DNA of 64,000 nt from Rhizobium sp. LC145 (GTDB lineage Bacteria; Pseudomonadota; Alphaproteobacteria; Rhizobiales; Rhizobiaceae): positions 173,724 through 237,723 of the forward strand of contig NZ_LBHV01000009.1 of NCBI RefSeq assembly GCF_001005825.1. Reading direction: 5' to 3'. Within the stretch, counting starts at the first letter, position 1, and every line of letters starts with the position of its first letter. The position numbers were made by a program, and so were the translations under genes. Below, piece by piece: positions 61,787 to 64,000 of this stretch. The notes under the pieces were generated by a model that saw only the letters and a program-made list of their open reading frames with translations, did no database searches and had not been told where the DNA came from.

Positions 61787-63790
61787 ATGAGCTTAGAACA
61801 ACAGATCCGCTGGGGCATAATCGGCCCCGGCACCATCGCGCGGACGTTCGCCGAGGGGATTGCGCATTCCACCACCGGCAAGCTTGTCGCGATCGCCAGC
61901 CGCAATCCCGACAAGCCGGGGCTTGGTGACGGCTTTCCCGGTGCGCGGATCGTCAAGGGTTATGAAGCGCTGCTTGCCGACAAGGATATCGACGCCGTCT
62001 ATGTCGCGACGCCCCACATCGGTCATGCGGAATGGGCGATAAAAGCGATTCGCGCGGGCAAGCATGTGCTGATCGAAAAACCGATGGCGCTTTCGGCCTT
62101 CGATGCCGATGTCATCTTCCACGAGGCGAAAAAAGCCGGCGTGTTCGTCGGCGAGGCCTATATGTACCGCTTCCATCCGCAGACCGCGCGGATCGCCGAA
62201 CTGGTGAGGGAAGGGACGATCGGTGAAGTCAGGATCATCCGCTCAAGCTTCGGCTTCGATATGGGATCTTTCCGGCCCGAACACCGCCTGTTCGCCAATG
62301 ACATGGCAGGCGGCGGCATTCTCGATGTCGGCGGCTATCCGGTATCGATGGTGCGGATGCTGGCGGGTGCGGCTGAAGGTAAATCCTTTGCCGAGCCTGT
62401 CACCGTCTCCGGTGTCGCTCATCTCGGCCAGTCCGGCGTCGATGAATGGGCATCAGCCGTATTGAAATTCGAGAGCGGCATCATCGCGGAAGTGTCCTGC
62501 TCGATCATGGCGCAGCAGGACAATACTTTGCGGATCATCGGCTCGAAGGGCCGCATCGAAGTCAAGGATTTCTGGTACGCCTCCGGTCGGCAGGGCGGGG
62601 TGGGGCGCATCGACATCATAAAAGGCAACGAGCGGCAGACGATCGAGATGGAGGAAAAGCGCTACCTCTATTCCTTCGAGGTCGATGCCGTGGGCGAGGC
62701 GATCCGCGCTGGCCGCACCGAGTTCGTCTTCCCCGGCATGAACAGGGAGGACGCGCTCGGCAACCTGCGTGTGCTCGATCGCTGGCGTGCGTCCGTCGGG
62801 CTAGCATATGGGGTCGAAACGGCTGCCAAGCGCGTCACGAATATCGCAGGCGAGGTCGTCAGGCCCGGAAACAGCATTCCAAAGCGCAAGATTCCCGGGC
62901 TCGAAAAGCCGGTCTCGGCTGCCGCTCTCGGCTTCGAGTTCTTTCCGAATTTTGCTGCGGCTTCGCTCACGCTCGACGCGTTTTACGAGGCCGGCGGCAA
63001 TGTCTTCGACACGGCGTATATCTATGCCGGGGGCAAGACGGAGAGCATTTTCGGGGACTGGCATACCAGCCGGAAGGTGCCGCGCGAGGAGATCGTGCTG
63101 ATCGGGAAGGGAGCGCATTCGCCGCTTTGCTATCCGGATGTGATCGCCAGGCATTTGGATCAGTCGCTGGAGCGGTTGAAGACCGATTATGTTGACGTCT
63201 ACTTCATGCATCGCGACAATCCGGATATTCCGGTCGGCGAGTTTGTCGATGCGATGGATGCGGAGGTCAGGCGCGGCCGGATCCGTGGTATTTTCGGTGG
63301 TTCCAACTGGACGCGCGAGCGCATGGACGAGGCTGTCGACTATGCCGCCAAAAACGGCAAGACGGCGCCGGCTGCGCTTTCCAACAACTTCTCGCTTGCC
63401 GAGATGCTGGACCCGATCTGGGCAGGATGTGTCGCCGCTTCCGACGACGCGTGGAAAGAATGGCTGAATGCCCGGCAAATTCCCAATTTCGCCTGGTCGA
63501 GCCAGGGGCGCGGCTTCTTTACGGAAAGGGCCGGACGCGACAAGCGCGATGATGAGGAAATCGTCCGCGTCTGGTACTCGGAGCGGAATTTCGAGCGCCG
63601 GGATCGAGCAATTGAACTGGCGAAAAAGCGTGGATGCAGCCCGATCCATATCGCGCTTGCCTATGTCATTACCCAGCCCTTCCCGGTCGTGCCGCTTATC
63701 GGCCCCAGGACCGTGGCCGAGCTTGAAGACAGCCTCTCGGCACTTCGGGTGAAGCTTTCGGATGAGGAAGTTCGCTGGCTGGAAGGCTGA
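61787..63790 (+). CDS. Fused Gfo/Idh/MocA oxidoreductase - aldo/keto reductase
   Basis: A 667-residue bifunctional fusion. Residues 1-345 form a Gfo/Idh/MocA dehydrogenase: IIGPGTIA at 11-18, E97-K-P and the GGGILDVGGYPVS segment. Residues about 375-667 form an aldo/keto reductase with D408 (FDTAYIYAGG), Y413, K441 and H475 (YFMHRDNP), the catalytic tetrad; the C-terminal VPLIGPRTVAELEDSL binds cofactor as in other AKRs. Length is about 330 residues longer than a single Gfo/Idh enzyme. The gene follows the importer by 43 bases, so both domains probably act in sequence on the imported sugar. I do not know a characterised example. Confidence 0.9.
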   Translation: MSLEQQIRWGIIGPGTIARTFAEGIAHSTTGKLVAIASRNPDKPGLGDGFPGARIVKGYEALLADKDIDAVYVATPHIGHAEWAIKAIRAGKHVLIEKPMALSAFDADVIFHEAKKAGVFVGEAYMYRFHPQTARIAELVREGTIGEVRIIRSSFGFDMGSFRPEHRLFANDMAGGGILDVGGYPVSMVRMLAGAAEGKSFAEPVTVSGVAHLGQSGVDEWASAVLKFESGIIAEVSCSIMAQQDNTLRIIGSKGRIEVKDFWYASGRQGGVGRIDIIKGNERQTIEMEEKRYLYSFEVDAVGEAIRAGRTEFVFPGMNREDALGNLRVLDRWRASVGLAYGVETAAKRVTNIAGEVVRPGNSIPKRKIPGLEKPVSAAALGFEFFPNFAAASLTLDAFYEAGGNVFDTAYIYAGGKTESIFGDWHTSRKVPREEIVLIGKGAHSPLCYPDVIARHLDQSLERLKTDYVDVYFMHRDNPDIPVGEFVDAMDAEVRRGRIRGIFGGSNWTRERMDEAVDYAAKNGKTAPAALSNNFSLAEMLDPIWAGCVAASDDAWKEWLNARQIPNFAWSSQGRGFFTERAGRDKRDDEEIVRVWYSERNFERRDRAIELAKKRGCSPIHIALAYVITQPFPVVPLIGPRTVAELEDSLSALRVKLSDEEVRWLEG

Positions 63791-63804
63791 ACCCCATCAA
63801 GTGC

Positions 63805-63836
63805 GGACCGACGATCGCTTGTTCGCTCGTCGGTCC
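63805..63836. terminator. Bidirectional terminator between convergent genes
   Basis: GGACCGACGATCG (63805-63817) pairs with CGCTCGTCGGTCC (63824-63836), 12 of 13 bp, around a CTTGTT loop. It sits between the stops of the convergent fused oxidoreductase and HEPN-like genes. Confidence 0.75.
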
Positions 63837-63838
63837 GG

Positions 63839-64000
63839 TCAACCGCTGTCAAAGCTCGCTTTGTGCTCCAATTCCGCCAGCCGCTCCTTGCAGATCGTTT
63901 CGACGAGGCGATGGAGATGCTCTGTCCGTTCGAGAAGCCAGGCGAGTGCTTCCTCGGTGATCTCGAAATGCTTTGAATAGCGCGCCTTCACATAGGCCTC
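63839..64000 (-). CDS. HEPN-like protein, C-terminal end (cut by window edge)
   Basis: 53 C-terminal residues of a gene that runs off the right edge: EAYVKARYSKHFEITEEAL, then LERTEHLHRLVETICKERLAEL. The ARYSKHFEIT...L motif is typical of the HEPN domain found in nucleotidyltransferase-HEPN proteins. The frame is open to the end of the window, so the start and any nucleotidyltransferase domain are outside. Role unknown; some relatives act as toxin-antitoxin modules. Confidence 0.55.
   Translation of the reverse strand, partial: EAYVKARYSKHFEITEEALAWLLERTEHLHRLVETICKERLAELEHKASFDSG

Overview
The window looks like accessory replicon or chromid sequence from a GC-rich alphaproteobacterium, most likely Rhizobiaceae (Rhizobium, Sinorhizobium or Agrobacterium type). 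The reasons are the density of ABC importers (seven systems in 64 kb), the agaL1-agpABCD-agaL2 alpha-galactoside locus known from Sinorhizobium, and tightly coupled operons with ATGA/GTGA/TTGA overlaps. I could not run any search, so family calls rest on motifs and remembered sequences.

Layout. 1-6.8 kb (+): the tail of a sugar-binding protein, then a heparinase II/III-like protein, an SDR, a D-2-hydroxyacid dehydrogenase, a TIM-barrel isomerase and a glucarate-dehydratase-like enolase; this reads as uptake and intracellular breakdown of a uronate-type oligosaccharide. 6.9-12.5 kb (-): a ribose-type (CUT2) importer with a ketose 3-epimerase, faced by an AraC regulator at 12.6 kb. 13.6-18.6 kb (-): nikABCDE with divergent nikR and a near-consensus NikR operator between them. 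19.2-31.4 kb: a GntR regulator divergent from pxpA, a pxpB-pxpC fusion, a biotin carboxylase-BCCP fusion, a peptide-type importer and an M14 carboxypeptidase. Together these look like an uptake, trimming and ring-opening pathway for 5-oxoproline-like lactams. The biotin-dependent half has the same parts as a split urea carboxylase. 31.4-33.6 kb is a gene-poor stretch with gene remnants and one intact DUF2277 gene.

33.6-41.8 kb: a second peptide-type importer (-) carrying a fumarase/aspartase-superfamily lyase, faced by a LysR gene; the shared intergenic region holds a strong palindrome with T-N11-A geometry. 41.9-46.2 kb: small accessory genes (HXXEE membrane protein, a BKACE gene fragment, an NTF2-like protein, a flavin/PNPOx-fold protein, a Tat-exported MBL hydrolase and its divergent LysR). 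46.5-56.6 kb: an AraC regulator and the alpha-galactoside operon, with two GH4 enzymes bracketing the transporter. 56.6-63.8 kb: a MelR-like AraC regulator, a CUT1 sugar importer and a fused Gfo/Idh/MocA-aldo/keto reductase. The right edge cuts a HEPN-like gene.

A recurrent layout stands out. Five genes for solute-binding proteins that lie upstream of other operon genes are each followed directly by a perfect or near-perfect 9-11 bp hairpin before the next gene. This is a plausible way to keep binding-protein mRNA in excess over permease mRNA.
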